Shown here in pieces: positions 1 through 7,780 of a stretch of 43,534 bases of DNA. Position 1 is the stretch's first letter, and every line of letters begins with the position of its first letter. Source of the DNA: Clostridium sp. Cult2 (lineage in GTDB: Bacteria; Bacillota; Clostridia; Tissierellales; Tepidimicrobiaceae); NCBI RefSeq assembly GCF_021655075.1, contig NZ_PPXX01000052.1, forward strand, positions 1 to 43,534, written 5' to 3'. The notes beneath the pieces were generated by a model. That model ran no database searches. It was given only the letters and a program-made list of their open reading frames with translations, and had not been told where the DNA came from. A program made the position numbers and the translations under genes.

Positions 1-697
1 TTATTTTAAAAACTCCTTTATCAAATTTAGGAAAAAGCCCTTGACCTGGTGATATGATTGCCCCTATTATAGGTAGTCTTACTTGCCCCCCATGGGTATG
101 GCCTGTAAGGACTAAATCCTCTATCCCTAAGGAATAATCTATGGGCCTATTAGGTGAATGGGATAATAGTAAAGTATAATCACCCTTATCTATACCTTTC
201 ATAGTTTCTTCGTAATCTTTTCTAGTAGCGAAGAAACTTAATCCACATATATTTATCCTTTCTCCTTCTATTTCAACAGTCTGCCTATTATTATCCAGTA
301 CAATAACTCCCATTTCTTTAAGGCTAGATATAAATCTACCACCATTTTTATTTCCCAGTTCATGATTTCCAATTACAAAAAATATATTAGAATTTATACC
401 CACTAACTTCCTTATTAAACTCAAAGTGGGATAAATATCCTTGGTTTTACTATCTATAATATCTCCAGTTAAAACAATAATATGAGGATTAAAATGAATT
501 ATTTCATCAAGTAATTTTTTTGAATCAATACGATTATTGGCATGATAATCAGATATCTGAGTTATCCTTAATACACTAGATAATTTTTTGTTATCAAAAT
601 TTAGTTTATTTACAAAGATATCGCTTATTTGAATATGATTATATATGGAAACAAATATTAGAAATATCCCTAATATAGTTATTATCTTCCAATACAT
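1..697 (-). CDS. Membrane-anchored metallophosphoesterase (YkuE/YaeI-like), 3' part cut by window edge
   Basis: The frame is open from an ATG at 697 to the window edge, so at least 232 residues are present and the C-terminus is missing. A short hydrophobic N-terminus (MYWKIITILGIFLIFVSIY) looks like an uncleaved membrane anchor. It is followed by the calcineurin-like metal motifs in order: ISDYHANN (D-x-H), LTGDIID (GD), VIGNHEL (GNHE), LLSHSP and LTGHTHGGQ (GHTH). These are the metal ligands of binuclear phosphoesterases. The GHTHGGQ ending and the anchor are typical of the YkuE/YaeI group, some members of which act on lipid-linked phosphoesters; the substrate here is not known. A GGGGGG ribosome site precedes the ATG. 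It lies just after the tRNA operon terminator, so it probably has its own promoter. Confidence 0.85.
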   Translation of the reverse strand, partial: MYWKIITILGIFLIFVSIYNHIQISDIFVNKLNFDNKKLSSVLRITQISDYHANNRIDSKKLLDEIIHFNPHIIVLTGDIIDSKTKDIYPTLSLIRKLVGINSNIFFVIGNHELGNKNGGRFISSLKEMGVIVLDNNRQTVEIEGERINICGLSFFATRKDYEETMKGIDKGDYTLLLSHSPNRPIDYSLGIEDLVLTGHTHGGQVRLPIIGAIISPGQGLFPKFDKGVFKI

Positions 698-711
698 ATT
701 AAACCCCCCTA

Positions 712-737
712 AACAAAAAAATTGGCTCTCGCCAATT
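712..737 (-). terminator. Rho-independent terminator of the tRNA operon
   Basis: On the minus strand a 7-bp stem (AATTGGC / GCCAATT) with a GAGA tetraloop is followed by a run of seven T. It lies 6 bp beyond the CCA end of tRNA-Leu and closes the tRNA cluster. Confidence 0.9.
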
Positions 738-742
738 ATATA

Positions 743-826
743 TGGTGCGGGAGAGAGGACTTGAACCCCCACGTCAAAGACACTAGATCCTAAGTCTAGC
801 GCGTCTGCCAGTTCCGCCACTCCCGC
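743..826 (-). tRNA. tRNA-Leu (anticodon UAG)
   Basis: Minus-strand class II tRNA with a GCGGGAG acceptor stem pairing to CTCCCGC. The anticodon loop CTTAGGA gives anticodon UAG (reads CUA). There is a long variable arm, a TTCAAGT T-loop and an encoded CCA at 743-745. It is the last gene of the tRNA operon. Confidence 0.95.
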
Positions 827-834
827 ATACTTAA

Positions 835-910
835 TGGTGACCCATCGGCGACTCGAACGCCGGACACCCTGATTAAAAGTCAGGTGCTCTACCGCCTGAG
901 CTAATGGGTC
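835..910 (-). tRNA. tRNA-Lys (anticodon UUU)
   Basis: 76-nt minus-strand tRNA. The GACCCAT acceptor pairs with ATGGGTC, the anticodon loop is CTTTTAA (UUU), the T-loop is TTCGAGT, and CCA is encoded at 835-837. Confidence 0.96.
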
Positions 911-956
911 ATGATAGTTTAATATAGTTAATAATGTTCTGAATGTAAAATAAAAA

Positions 957-1033
957 TGGGGTGGATAATGGGATTCGAACCCACGATCTCCAGAGCCACA
1001 ATCTGGCGCCTTAACCAACTAGGCCATATCCAC
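957..1033 (-). tRNA. tRNA-His (anticodon GUG)
   Basis: Minus-strand tRNA. The GTGGATA acceptor pairs with TATCCAC and the anticodon loop TTGTGGC gives GUG. The discriminator is C and an encoded G-1 (position 1034) lies opposite it, as is diagnostic for tRNA-His. CCA is encoded at 957-959. Confidence 0.96.
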
Positions 1034-1044
1034 CACAATATTTT

Positions 1045-1121
1045 TGGTGCACCTAGGAGGATTCGAACCCCCGGCACACGGATTAGAAGTCCGTTGCTCT
1101 ATCCTACTGAGCTATAGGTGC
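1045..1121 (-). tRNA. tRNA-Arg (anticodon UCU)
   Basis: 77-nt minus-strand tRNA. The GCACCTA acceptor pairs with TAGGTGC, the anticodon loop CTTCTAA gives UCU (reads AGA), the T-loop is TTCGAAT, and CCA is encoded at 1045-1047. AGA is a frequent arginine codon in this AT-rich DNA. Confidence 0.96.
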
Positions 1122-1144
1122 ATATTCACGCCTCGCAGTTTCGA

Positions 1145-1239
1145 AACCCAAATCTATTCGCTAGCTAATGCTGGCATAGATTTGGTTCTCATTGCGTTTG
1201 ACTTAACTTTTGCTCACTTACGTTCGCTAAGTTAGGTCA
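1145..1239 (-). repeat. Pair of imperfect hairpins inserted between tRNA-Gly and tRNA-Arg
   Basis: The tRNAs from Arg to Leu are 8-46 bp apart, but 121 bp separate Gly from Arg, and this spacer is nearly all inverted repeat. The first hairpin pairs 1145-1157 with 1176-1187 (core AAATCTAT / ATAGATTT). The second pairs 1199-1210 with 1228-1239 (TGACTTAACTTT / TAAGTTAGGTCA) around a short CG-containing loop. Neither is followed by a T-run, so they do not look like terminators. They may be small dispersed elements or processing structures in the pre-tRNA. Confidence 0.55.
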
Positions 1240-1242
1240 TAA

Positions 1243-1316
1243 TGGAGCGGATGAAGGGAATCGAACCCTCGTGGCTGGCTTGGGAAGCCAGTGCTTTACC
1301 ATTAAGCTACACCCGC
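1243..1316 (-). tRNA. tRNA-Gly (anticodon UCC)
   Basis: 74-nt minus-strand tRNA. The GCGGGTG acceptor pairs with CATCCGC, the anticodon loop TTCCCAA gives UCC, the T-loop is TTCGATT, and CCA is encoded at 1243-1245. It is the first gene of the tRNA operon, about 27 bp after the expected transcription start. Confidence 0.96.
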
Positions 1317-1349
1317 ACTACCTTGCCGAACTTCAACTGACAATATAGA

Positions 1350-1378
1350 ATTATAACAGGTTATTTTACTATTGTCAA
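1350..1378 (-). promoter_or_regulatory. Consensus sigma-A promoter of the tRNA operon
   Basis: Minus strand: a perfect -35 TTGACA (1378-1373), exactly 17 bp of spacer, and a perfect -10 TATAAT (1355-1350). A full consensus match fits strong constitutive stable-RNA transcription of the five downstream tRNA genes. Confidence 0.93.
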
Positions 1379-1391
1379 TAGTTTATTCTTA

Positions 1392-1871
1392 TTAATTTAA
1401 CTCTATTATTCTTATGTCTATCTTTTGCCCAATTTCTATTATCCCAAAAGTCTTCCTTCTATTAAAACCCCTAGGCATAGAAGGGCTTCCTGGGTTCATA
1501 ACTATTATACCAGATTCTTCGAAAAAAGTCGATACATGAGTGTGTCCATATAATATTAAATCTGCCTTTACCTCTTCTCCTCTATAAAGTAACTTTTCTA
1601 TTCCATATCTTACATCATATTTATGACCATGAGTTATTAATATTCTTTTATCCTTAATATCTAAGATTTCATCTTCGTTATATTCAGTGTGGAAAAAATC
1701 TCCATTGCCTTTCACAATCATAGTCTTAATGCCAGTAAACTTTTCTATTGCTAAACCATCTTCCACATAGTCTCCTAAATGAATTATTAAATCTACCTTC
1801 TCCATAGTTTTGACTTCATCAATGAATTCTTTCATCATCCCGTGAGTATCGCTTACAACAATTATTTTCAT
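1392..1871 (-). CDS. YfcE/YsnB-type metallophosphodiesterase
   Basis: A 159-aa calcineurin-fold phosphoesterase of the YfcE/MJ0936 group, which hydrolyses phosphodiester model substrates; the physiological substrate is usually unknown. Metal-ligand motifs run in order: VVSDTHG (D-x-H), IHLGDYV (GD), VKGNGD (GN.D), ITHGHKY (H) and YGHTHV (GHTH), ending in the family's NPGS motif. I start at the ATG at 1871 because an AGAGG site sits 9 nt upstream; an ATG at 1880 would abut that site. The start lies 1 nt beyond the rdgB stop, so the two are co-translated. The same pair (ysnA-ysnB) is adjacent downstream of gerM and rph in Bacillus subtilis. Confidence 0.9.
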   Translation of the reverse strand: MKIIVVSDTHGMMKEFIDEVKTMEKVDLIIHLGDYVEDGLAIEKFTGIKTMIVKGNGDFFHTEYNEDEILDIKDKRILITHGHKYDVRYGIEKLLYRGEEVKADLILYGHTHVSTFFEESGIIVMNPGSPSMPRGFNRRKTFGIIEIGQKIDIRIIELN

Positions 1872-1872
1872 C

Positions 1873-2484
1873 TTAATCATCCTCTAGAATTTTAATGATT
1901 TCTATCTTTAGTTTGTCTAAAGCCCTAGCTCTGTGGCTAATTTTATTTTTTATCTCCTCTCCTAATTCAGCAAAGGTTTTATTATAACCTTCTACAATAA
2001 ACAAAGGGTCATAGCCAAAACCTTCTTCACCCTTAGGTTCAAACCCTATATATCCTTTACATTCACCAATTACTGTAATGACATTACCATGTTCTGTCAC
2101 CAAAGCAATTACGGTTTTAAATAAAGCTTTTCTTTTTTGTAAAGGAACTCCATCTAATCTATTTAACAATTTAATATTGTTTTTTTCATAAGTTGCATCT
2201 ATTCCTGAATATCTAGCAGAATGAACCCCTGGTCCTCCATTTAAATACTCAACAAATAATCCGGTATCATCGGCCATTACCATACCCTGGACCCTTCCTG
2301 CCAATGAAGTGGCCTTTTTGATTGCATTCTCCTCTAAAGTTTCCCCATTTTCTTCTATTTCAAAACCATTAAAACCCAAATCATTTTTAGAGAATACTTC
2401 TATTGGTAAATCCTTTAGAATTTCTTTTATTTCTTCAACCTTATGTTTATTTCCAGTAGATAAAACAAGTCTCTTTTTAGTCAT
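1873..2484 (-). CDS. rdgB: XTP/dITP diphosphatase (RdgB/HAM1 family)
   Basis: 203-aa nucleotide-pool sanitising enzyme that hydrolyses dITP, XTP and ITP to the monophosphate and pyrophosphate. The N-terminal STGNKHKVEEI motif, the FGYDPLF motif and the C-terminal ISHRARAL (SHR purine-specificity) motif are all present, as is MADDTGLFV with the catalytic aspartates. Length matches the family (about 195-205). The start is set by a GAAGGAG site 7 nt before the ATG. It follows the gerM-like gene after a hairpin terminator and is co-translated with the phosphoesterase gene downstream. The Bacillus gerM-rph-rdgB order is kept except that rph is missing. Confidence 0.95.
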   Translation of the reverse strand: MTKKRLVLSTGNKHKVEEIKEILKDLPIEVFSKNDLGFNGFEIEENGETLEENAIKKATSLAGRVQGMVMADDTGLFVEYLNGGPGVHSARYSGIDATYEKNNIKLLNRLDGVPLQKRKALFKTVIALVTEHGNVITVIGECKGYIGFEPKGEEGFGYDPLFIVEGYNKTFAELGEEIKNKISHRARALDKLKIEIIKILEDD

Positions 2485-2612
2485 TATTTTCTCCTTCTAT
2501 ACATATTTTTTGCTATCGTTTTATTATTTACCCCTATTAACTAATATTATTTTAGCAGATTTAAATTCTTTTTTCCATATTCTAATCTACTAGAAATATT
2601 ATAAAGAATAGA

Positions 2613-2644
2613 AATAAAATAAGCTGCCTATTTTTAGACAGCTT
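2613..2644 (-). terminator. Terminator after the GerMN lipoprotein gene
   Basis: On the minus strand AAGCTGTC pairs with GGCAGCTT around an 8-nt loop and is followed by ATTTTATTT. The 5' arm overlaps the gerM stop codon. It probably limits, rather than abolishes, read-through into rdgB. Confidence 0.75.
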
Positions 2645-3665
2645 AATATTCATTGGCAAAAGTAGGTATTGTAATATTTATGTCAAAATCCATACCAACC
2701 TCTTCCAGACTCTTCCCATCAATAAGTAATTCTACCTTTTCTATTTCTTCAAATTCACTTAAAGTCAATCCTATATTTTTTGCTATATTATTATATATTT
2801 GTCTATCACTAGGTAAATCATCATTATCAAAGGATATATCCACATAGGCTACCCCATCCTTAATATCCACTCCATGAAAACTAGTTCCCTGAGGAATATC
2901 TGAACTAAGTCCAAGTTCCAATGGTGCTCCATCGAATAGAGTTTCTAAAGCAGTAAATATATTTGGTACAGGCGCCAATGTAGGTATAGTCACAGGAACA
3001 AAGTATTCAAAATCTTCTTCAAAATTATTCCCTTTATAGTAAATCACAACTTTTGACCTTTGGTCCTCCAAACTACCCGTTAAATTTATATTGTCTCTCT
3101 TTATAGGATTAGATATATTATAACCATGTTTGAAAGTTGGAAGAACCTCACCTTCAACTAAAAATTGTACCTCATCAATGGCTTGAAATTCCGTTAAAGT
3201 ATATACTACACCTTTAATTAAGTTTTCTTCATCTTTTTCTGTTTCATAGTTTAGGACCTCTTTAGAAAAATCTACTTTGCAAAGTCCAGTTTCTTCATTG
3301 ATTGCCATCCCAATAATTTCTGTTCCTGCTGGAATTATTGGAGATAACCCTGTAGCGCTAATGCTTTCTCTTAATTCGGGGCTATCTACCATATTCCTCA
3401 ATGTAAGCTTTGCAATACCTTCTTCCCATGGAATTTTTCTCATAAGTGGCACTAACAACCCTTGTTTATCCTTAAAATAGAATACAGTTTTTCTCATCCC
3501 CTCGTCTTCTGTTAGTTCAAAATCATAATCCTCATCAGACCTTATTATTTCAATTTCATCTTCCTTGGAAAAAAGCTTTTTAAAACCTCCTTTCCCTTTA
3601 CAACTAACTATGGATATTCCTATTACTAATATTAATAGAATTAATATAATTCTTTTATTATCCAT
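2643..3665 (-). CDS. gerM: GerM-like lipoprotein with two GerMN domains
   Basis: 340-aa secreted lipoprotein. The N-terminus has a hydrophobic stretch ending in the lipobox ISIVSC, so the mature protein would start at that cysteine. Two repeats of the GerMN (sporulation/germination) domain follow, at about residues 75-185 and 205-330. Each has the pattern of an acidic V.Y.DFS strand and a conserved helix ending in F.EIDEVQFLVEG or FEEIEKVELLIDG. In B. subtilis GerM is needed for sporulation, where it helps hold the engulfing-membrane complex. A strong GGAGGGGGG ribosome site lies before the ATG. The neighbours (amidase upstream; rdgB and a phosphodiesterase downstream) match the Bacillus gerM locus. 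Confidence 0.88.
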   Translation of the reverse strand: MDNKRIILILLILVIGISIVSCKGKGGFKKLFSKEDEIEIIRSDEDYDFELTEDEGMRKTVFYFKDKQGLLVPLMRKIPWEEGIAKLTLRNMVDSPELRESISATGLSPIIPAGTEIIGMAINEETGLCKVDFSKEVLNYETEKDEENLIKGVVYTLTEFQAIDEVQFLVEGEVLPTFKHGYNISNPIKRDNINLTGSLEDQRSKVVIYYKGNNFEEDFEYFVPVTIPTLAPVPNIFTALETLFDGAPLELGLSSDIPQGTSFHGVDIKDGVAYVDISFDNDDLPSDRQIYNNIAKNIGLTLSEFEEIEKVELLIDGKSLEEVGMDFDINITIPTFANEY

Positions 3666-3725
3666 CCCTTACCCCCCTCCATGTTTTATTACATTATATT
3701 AGAAGATAAGGAATACTATGATTAT

Positions 3726-4256
3726 TTATTTCTTTTTAATGGACGAAAAGTAACCACCACTAATAGGACTTATTGTATTAGCTATTATAAAGGCATCTTC
3801 ATCATGACTATAAACCAAATCTTTAAGCTTGCTTAAATCCTTTCTATTTATGGCTATATGAAGTATCTCCCTAGAGCCTTCTCTACCATATCCCTCTAAT
3901 ACCGTTACCCCAAAACCATTATCTCTTAATTTCTCTATCAATTCCATATTGCTTTCATTAGAGCCCTTTAGAATAATCTGAGCTGCCAAACTCCCTAAGG
4001 CTATTTTGTTTTCAATAATTATGCCAATATAGTTACCACAAGCAAAGCCTAAAGCATATGCAAATAAATTTCCTATGTTATCCAAACTGGTAACTACTTT
4101 ACCTAAGGCTGTAACATATACACTCACTTCAAAAAAGCCAATAATTGCAGCCTGAACCTTTCTTCCTTGAACCACCATCAACATTCTAATGGTTCCTAAT
4201 GTCACATCACATACCCTAGCAAAGAATATTAATAAATAACCAAATATAAAACTCAT
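3726..4256 (-). CDS. UPF0316 membrane protein (DUF5698 + DUF2179)
   Basis: 176 aa. Residues about 1-95 form three or four hydrophobic segments beginning FIFGYLLIFFARVCDVTLGTIRML, the signature start of the UPF0316 (YebE) family. Residues about 100-170 form a soluble DUF2179 domain with the motif VTVLEGYGREG and the ending HDEDAFIIAN. DUF2179 domains resemble small-ligand regulatory domains, but no reaction is established. GAGGTG lies 6 nt before the ATG. It sits between the amidase terminator and the GerMN gene and may be read with the latter. Confidence 0.88.
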   Translation of the reverse strand: MSFIFGYLLIFFARVCDVTLGTIRMLMVVQGRKVQAAIIGFFEVSVYVTALGKVVTSLDNIGNLFAYALGFACGNYIGIIIENKIALGSLAAQIILKGSNESNMELIEKLRDNGFGVTVLEGYGREGSREILHIAINRKDLSKLKDLVYSHDEDAFIIANTISPISGGYFSSIKKK

Positions 4257-4271
4257 AAAATCACCTCTAAT

Positions 4272-4303
4272 TTAATAAAAATAAGCGGAGATTAATCCCC
4301 GCT
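4272..4303 (-). terminator. Terminator after the cell-wall amidase
   Basis: Minus-strand stem AGCGGGG / CTCCGCT (one mismatch) with an ATTAAT loop, followed by TATTTTTATTA. It lies 7 bp after the amidase stop codon. Confidence 0.8.
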
Positions 4304-4310
4304 ATATATA

Positions 4311-6410
4311 TTAATACAATTCAAAATATTTTTCTATACCTTTTATTATTGATTCTACTAAAATATCTTGATATCCTTCATCGTTTAATAGCCTAGCTTC
4401 TTCTGGATTAGTAAGGAATCCTAACTCAATCAATACAGAAGGCATTGATGTATCTCTTATTACTACTGTTCTTTCCCTAGGTAGTAATCCTTTATCCTGT
4501 GCACCAGTACCTTTTGTAAGCTCCTCCATCATAATCTTAGCTAAAGCCAAGGTATCTTCCTTTGATACTTTCGCTTTATCCTTGGAATGGTACAATACTT
4601 GTATCCCTGAAATATTAGCATTCCCAATTGAATTAGAATGAATACTTATAAACAAATCTGCTTGATTTCTATTTGCTATCTTTGCTCTCTCATATAAATC
4701 TACATAAATATCATTATCTCTTGTCATTACAGTATTATAGCCTTTATTCATTAAGCTATCATTAAGCTTTAGAGACACTGACAAGTTTATATCCTTTTCA
4801 TTAGTTCCATTCTGTACTGTTCCTGGATCCGTTCCACCATGACCCGCATCTATTACTATTATTCTATCAGAAGGTTTTATGTTCTCATCCTTCATAAATT
4901 CTAAAGCAATTTTAGAATCTTTTTCTTTTGACAGAATAGTATAATCAACACCTCTTCTAAAGGTAATAATAACCTTAGAGAGTCTTCCTGCTTTTCTTAT
5001 AGTAATATCGTTTATTAACCCATCCTTAATATTTGCATAACCATCTTCTATATCTAGTACATCTGAAGGTACACTTATTATCATAGTGTTTTCATCTCTA
5101 CTATATTCTATATCATAATCTGTTTCTTCCATAGTATTGATTGAGACTACTCTTTTACTACCTTCAATAGAATAGTCTAGAACCTCTCCTATATTGGTCT
5201 CTGGTGTGATAACAATCTTGTTACCATCTATATGGATTTTAACATTAGAATCTAGTATCCCTTCCTTAACATCTAATACTAATCTAACTATTCTATCATT
5301 TAGTTTATATAGATTGTCTGGATTAAATTGAGATACTCTTACTCCTTTAATAAATCCTATTTCATAATCATAGCTAAAATAGCTCCCACCCTGTAATGAA
5401 GAGTCTATTAAATCTACAACTATCCTTTCTGGATTTGATAGTTTTAAAGTTTTTATTTCGGGTTTCTCAGTGTTGTGAATAACAAGGGCTTCTTTACCAT
5501 CTACTATTTCTCTTTCAATTTTCTCTACTCTGTTTACAAAAGATAAAGTTAAAGATTTGCCATCATCTCCTGAAACTATATCAAAATCTACCTTATCAGT
5601 TAAGTTGATGACTATTCTTGCCACATCTGGACTAGAAGAAAATTGAGACACGCTTATCCTATTTATTGGTTTACTATCTACTTCTATTCTTCCTACCCCA
5701 CCTTGAAAGGGTATATTATCTTTAAGATTTAAAACAGAATTTTCAATATCAATAACCAACCTATCAGGATTTTTAAGTAATAATGTGGAATATTCTAATT
5801 TATCTGTTCCCTTTATGGATACTTTTGGTGAACTAGTACTTCCCCTTACTACTGACACATTGGTAATCTCTACTTTATTGATATTTTCATCCCCATTAGC
5901 ATCTTCATTGCCTTTAGTATTGATAAAAGGCACTCTGTTTAAGCTATCCCATCCCACTTCAAAACCTAGGGCTTCAGATATCAATCTTAATGGAACCATA
6001 GTTCTTGAATCCTTGTTAGAGAATGTGACAAGCTTTGGAGTTGTACCTCCTTCTATAGGTTTCTTTTCACCATTCAAATAGATGTATTCACTATCAATTG
6101 TAATCTTTATCTCTTTATTCTCTTGTTTTACCGTTGCTGTTTTGGTCTTTTGCTCCCAAGTTACTTCAGCACCATATCTCTCTGCTAGGAACCTAATAGG
6201 AACCAAAGTATAATCATTGATAGGATGAATGAAGGTAGGAATATCTGAAAATACTGCTTGTCCATCTAGTACCACTGGTACTTCTTTTACTGTGTATTTT
6301 CTGCCATCCATGCTAACAGTAATATTAGTATTATTGTTAGCTGCTAATGTTGGTGAACTTAAGAATATTAAAATCAATAAAAAGGATAAAACAATTTTCC
6401 ATTTCTTCAT
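4311..6410 (-). CDS. Secreted N-acetylmuramoyl-L-alanine amidase with stalk and three AMIN domains
   Basis: 699 aa from the ATG at 6410, chosen because GAAAGGGG lies 8 nt upstream and a clean signal peptide (MKKWKIVLSFLLILIFL...TLAA) starts there; an in-frame ATG at 6431 would add seven residues before the signal. Residues about 30-170 form a copper-amine-oxidase-like stalk domain (VPIRFLAERYGAEVTW, VPLRLISEALGFEVGW). About 180-510 hold three AMIN-type peptidoglycan-targeting repeats (NPDRLVIDI, NPERIVVDL and a weaker third). The C-terminal 175 residues are Amidase_3, with zinc ligands in IDAGHGGTDPG, the YERA glutamate and SIHSNS, and the catalytic glutamate in LIELGFLTNPEE. It cleaves the glycan-peptide bond of peptidoglycan outside the membrane. 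Transcribed alone from the promoter at 6462-6491. Confidence 0.94.
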   Translation of the reverse strand: MKKWKIVLSFLLILIFLSSPTLAANNNTNITVSMDGRKYTVKEVPVVLDGQAVFSDIPTFIHPINDYTLVPIRFLAERYGAEVTWEQKTKTATVKQENKEIKITIDSEYIYLNGEKKPIEGGTTPKLVTFSNKDSRTMVPLRLISEALGFEVGWDSLNRVPFINTKGNEDANGDENINKVEITNVSVVRGSTSSPKVSIKGTDKLEYSTLLLKNPDRLVIDIENSVLNLKDNIPFQGGVGRIEVDSKPINRISVSQFSSSPDVARIVINLTDKVDFDIVSGDDGKSLTLSFVNRVEKIEREIVDGKEALVIHNTEKPEIKTLKLSNPERIVVDLIDSSLQGGSYFSYDYEIGFIKGVRVSQFNPDNLYKLNDRIVRLVLDVKEGILDSNVKIHIDGNKIVITPETNIGEVLDYSIEGSKRVVSINTMEETDYDIEYSRDENTMIISVPSDVLDIEDGYANIKDGLINDITIRKAGRLSKVIITFRRGVDYTILSKEKDSKIALEFMKDENIKPSDRIIVIDAGHGGTDPGTVQNGTNEKDINLSVSLKLNDSLMNKGYNTVMTRDNDIYVDLYERAKIANRNQADLFISIHSNSIGNANISGIQVLYHSKDKAKVSKEDTLALAKIMMEELTKGTGAQDKGLLPRERTVVIRDTSMPSVLIELGFLTNPEEARLLNDEGYQDILVESIIKGIEKYFELY

Positions 6411-6461
6411 ATTTATTGCCCCTTTCCACATCCTTTGCTATTTATTTTATGGCTTATGTTA

Positions 6462-6491
6462 TTTATATCATTTGGTTGGTTATTATGTCAA
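6462..6491 (-). promoter_or_regulatory. Sigma-A promoter of the amidase gene
   Basis: Minus strand: -35 TTGACA (6491-6486), an 18-bp spacer, and -10 TATAAA with an upstream TG. It lies about 50 bp before the chosen start codon. Confidence 0.75.
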
Positions 6492-6524
6492 CGAAATGGG
6501 CATTTTGTAATCATAATGTAATAT

Positions 6525-7520
6525 TTAATCTAATACAGAGAGAGCTTTATATAATTCATCACTAGCTGGAGGCTTAATATCTTCTAGTTTGCCTTTCCTT
6601 TCTATGAAAATTCCCTTTTGGATTATTTCACCAATAACGGTTACCTTTATACCTTCCTCTTTTAATTTGTCTTCTATAGCATTTACTTTATCCTCGTCAG
6701 CAATTATCATCATACTTCCACTAGAAATCAGTCTATAAGGATCAATGTCTAATATGGATGATATCTCCTTTGTAACCTCCTTCATAGGGATTAATTCCTC
6801 ATATATCTTTATTCCCTTATCAACTGCTATAGCACCTTCCCATACTGCACCTAATATTCCTCCTTCAGTAATATCATGCATATAATTTACTCCAATTTCT
6901 CCACATATTACTCCTTCTTTTATAACGGATATCATCTTGCCCATATTTTTAGCTTCTTCTATTTTCTCTTTATCCATTTTATCTTCTAAATATTTTTCCA
7001 ATTCCTTAACTAATATGGAAGTCCCTTCAATTCCAGCATATTTAGTTATTAATACTTTATTTCCTATCTTCACATTTTTTGAATCAATCATGTTTTTCTT
7101 TTTCTGTTTTCCAATTATCGTCGTAGAAATAATTACTCTATTTACTGCATGGGTTATTTCTGTATGTCCACCCATTATTTCTATTTTCAATTCCTTGGCA
7201 GCTTCTCCAGCTTCTTTCATTATTAACTCAATATCTTCTTCTGTTATTGAAGGTGGTGCTAAAATAGTCATAAGAGCCCCTATTGGCTCTGCTCCACTAC
7301 TGGCTACATCATTAGAGGATATATAAATAGCAAGTCTTCCTATATCCTTAGTCGCTCCAGTTATTGGGTCTGTAGAAATTATACAAACTTCATCACCAAA
7401 ATCTACAATGGCATTATCTTCTCCAATAGCTGCCCCCTGAATAATTTCCTTTCTTTTATATTTAATATTGTTGAATACAATTTTTTTCAATACATGATTT
7501 GACAACTTCCCTATTTCCAT
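6525..7520 (-). CDS. AIR synthase-related protein (HypE/ThiL/PurM superfamily)
   Basis: 331-aa stand-alone member of the PurM/HypE ATP-binding superfamily. The N-terminal part has GAAIGEDNAIVDFG and the metal-binding STDPITG. Next comes the superfamily core DVASSGAEPIGALMTI, then MGGHTEITHAV. The C-terminal half contains MHDITEGGILGAVWE and SSGSMMIIA, both typical of HypE-like proteins. It lacks the Cys-containing C-terminal tail of true HypE (it ends KALSVLD), and no hyp genes are nearby, so it is probably not hydrogenase-specific. The substrate is unknown. GGAGG lies before the ATG. Promoter and phased repeats lie upstream at 7566-7624. Confidence 0.8.
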   Translation of the reverse strand: MEIGKLSNHVLKKIVFNNIKYKRKEIIQGAAIGEDNAIVDFGDEVCIISTDPITGATKDIGRLAIYISSNDVASSGAEPIGALMTILAPPSITEEDIELIMKEAGEAAKELKIEIMGGHTEITHAVNRVIISTTIIGKQKKKNMIDSKNVKIGNKVLITKYAGIEGTSILVKELEKYLEDKMDKEKIEEAKNMGKMISVIKEGVICGEIGVNYMHDITEGGILGAVWEGAIAVDKGIKIYEELIPMKEVTKEISSILDIDPYRLISSGSMMIIADEDKVNAIEDKLKEEGIKVTVIGEIIQKGIFIERKGKLEDIKPPASDELYKALSVLD

Positions 7521-7565
7521 AATAAATCCTCCTTGCTAATCCTTTCAGTATTATTTCCATATTGT

Positions 7566-7593
7566 TGTATAAGTATATTGTACCAGAATACAA
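7566..7593 (-). promoter_or_regulatory. Candidate promoter of the HypE-like gene
   Basis: Minus strand: TTGTAT (7593-7588), 16-bp spacer, TATACA (7571-7566), about 45 bp before the start codon. It is only moderately close to consensus, which fits a promoter needing activation by something bound to the adjoining repeats. Confidence 0.45.
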
Positions 7594-7624
7594 ACACTTT
7601 TGGTACACTTTAAGTACACTTTAA
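7594..7624 (-). repeat. Three helically phased ACACTTT direct repeats
   Basis: Two perfect 11-bp copies (GTACACTTTAA at 7603-7613 and 7614-7624) are preceded by a partial third copy sharing ACACTTT at 7594-7600. The spacing is exactly 11 bp, one DNA turn, and the array abuts the -35 element of the candidate promoter. This looks like an activator or repressor site; the protein is unknown. Confidence 0.5.
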
Positions 7625-7743
7625 TAGGTTTTGAAAATATTTACTTAGTATCTAGTTAAAATAATAGAAATAATTCTGGATTAATAGGAGATAAATATTG
7701 ATAATTCCCTATTTTAAAATCTACTTATATGGTGAAAAAAGTA

Positions 7744-7775
7744 TGAAAAAAAGGGACTAAATAACAGTCCCTTTT
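7744..7775 (-). terminator. Terminator after the DAACS symporter gene
   Basis: Minus-strand stem GGGACT / AGTCCC extended by flanking A/T pairs, with a 6-nt loop, followed by a T7 run. It lies 9 bp past the symporter stop. Confidence 0.88.
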
Positions 7776-7780
7776 AAAAT

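Noticed and set aside
1044-1235. Plus-strand 63-aa open frame
   Set aside because: It runs through tRNA-Arg and the hairpin insert; no ribosome site and no family.
6525-7520. Naming the AIR-synthase-like gene hypE or selD
   Set aside because: It lacks the Cys-ending tail of HypE and the selenium-site N-terminus of SelD; no partner genes nearby.
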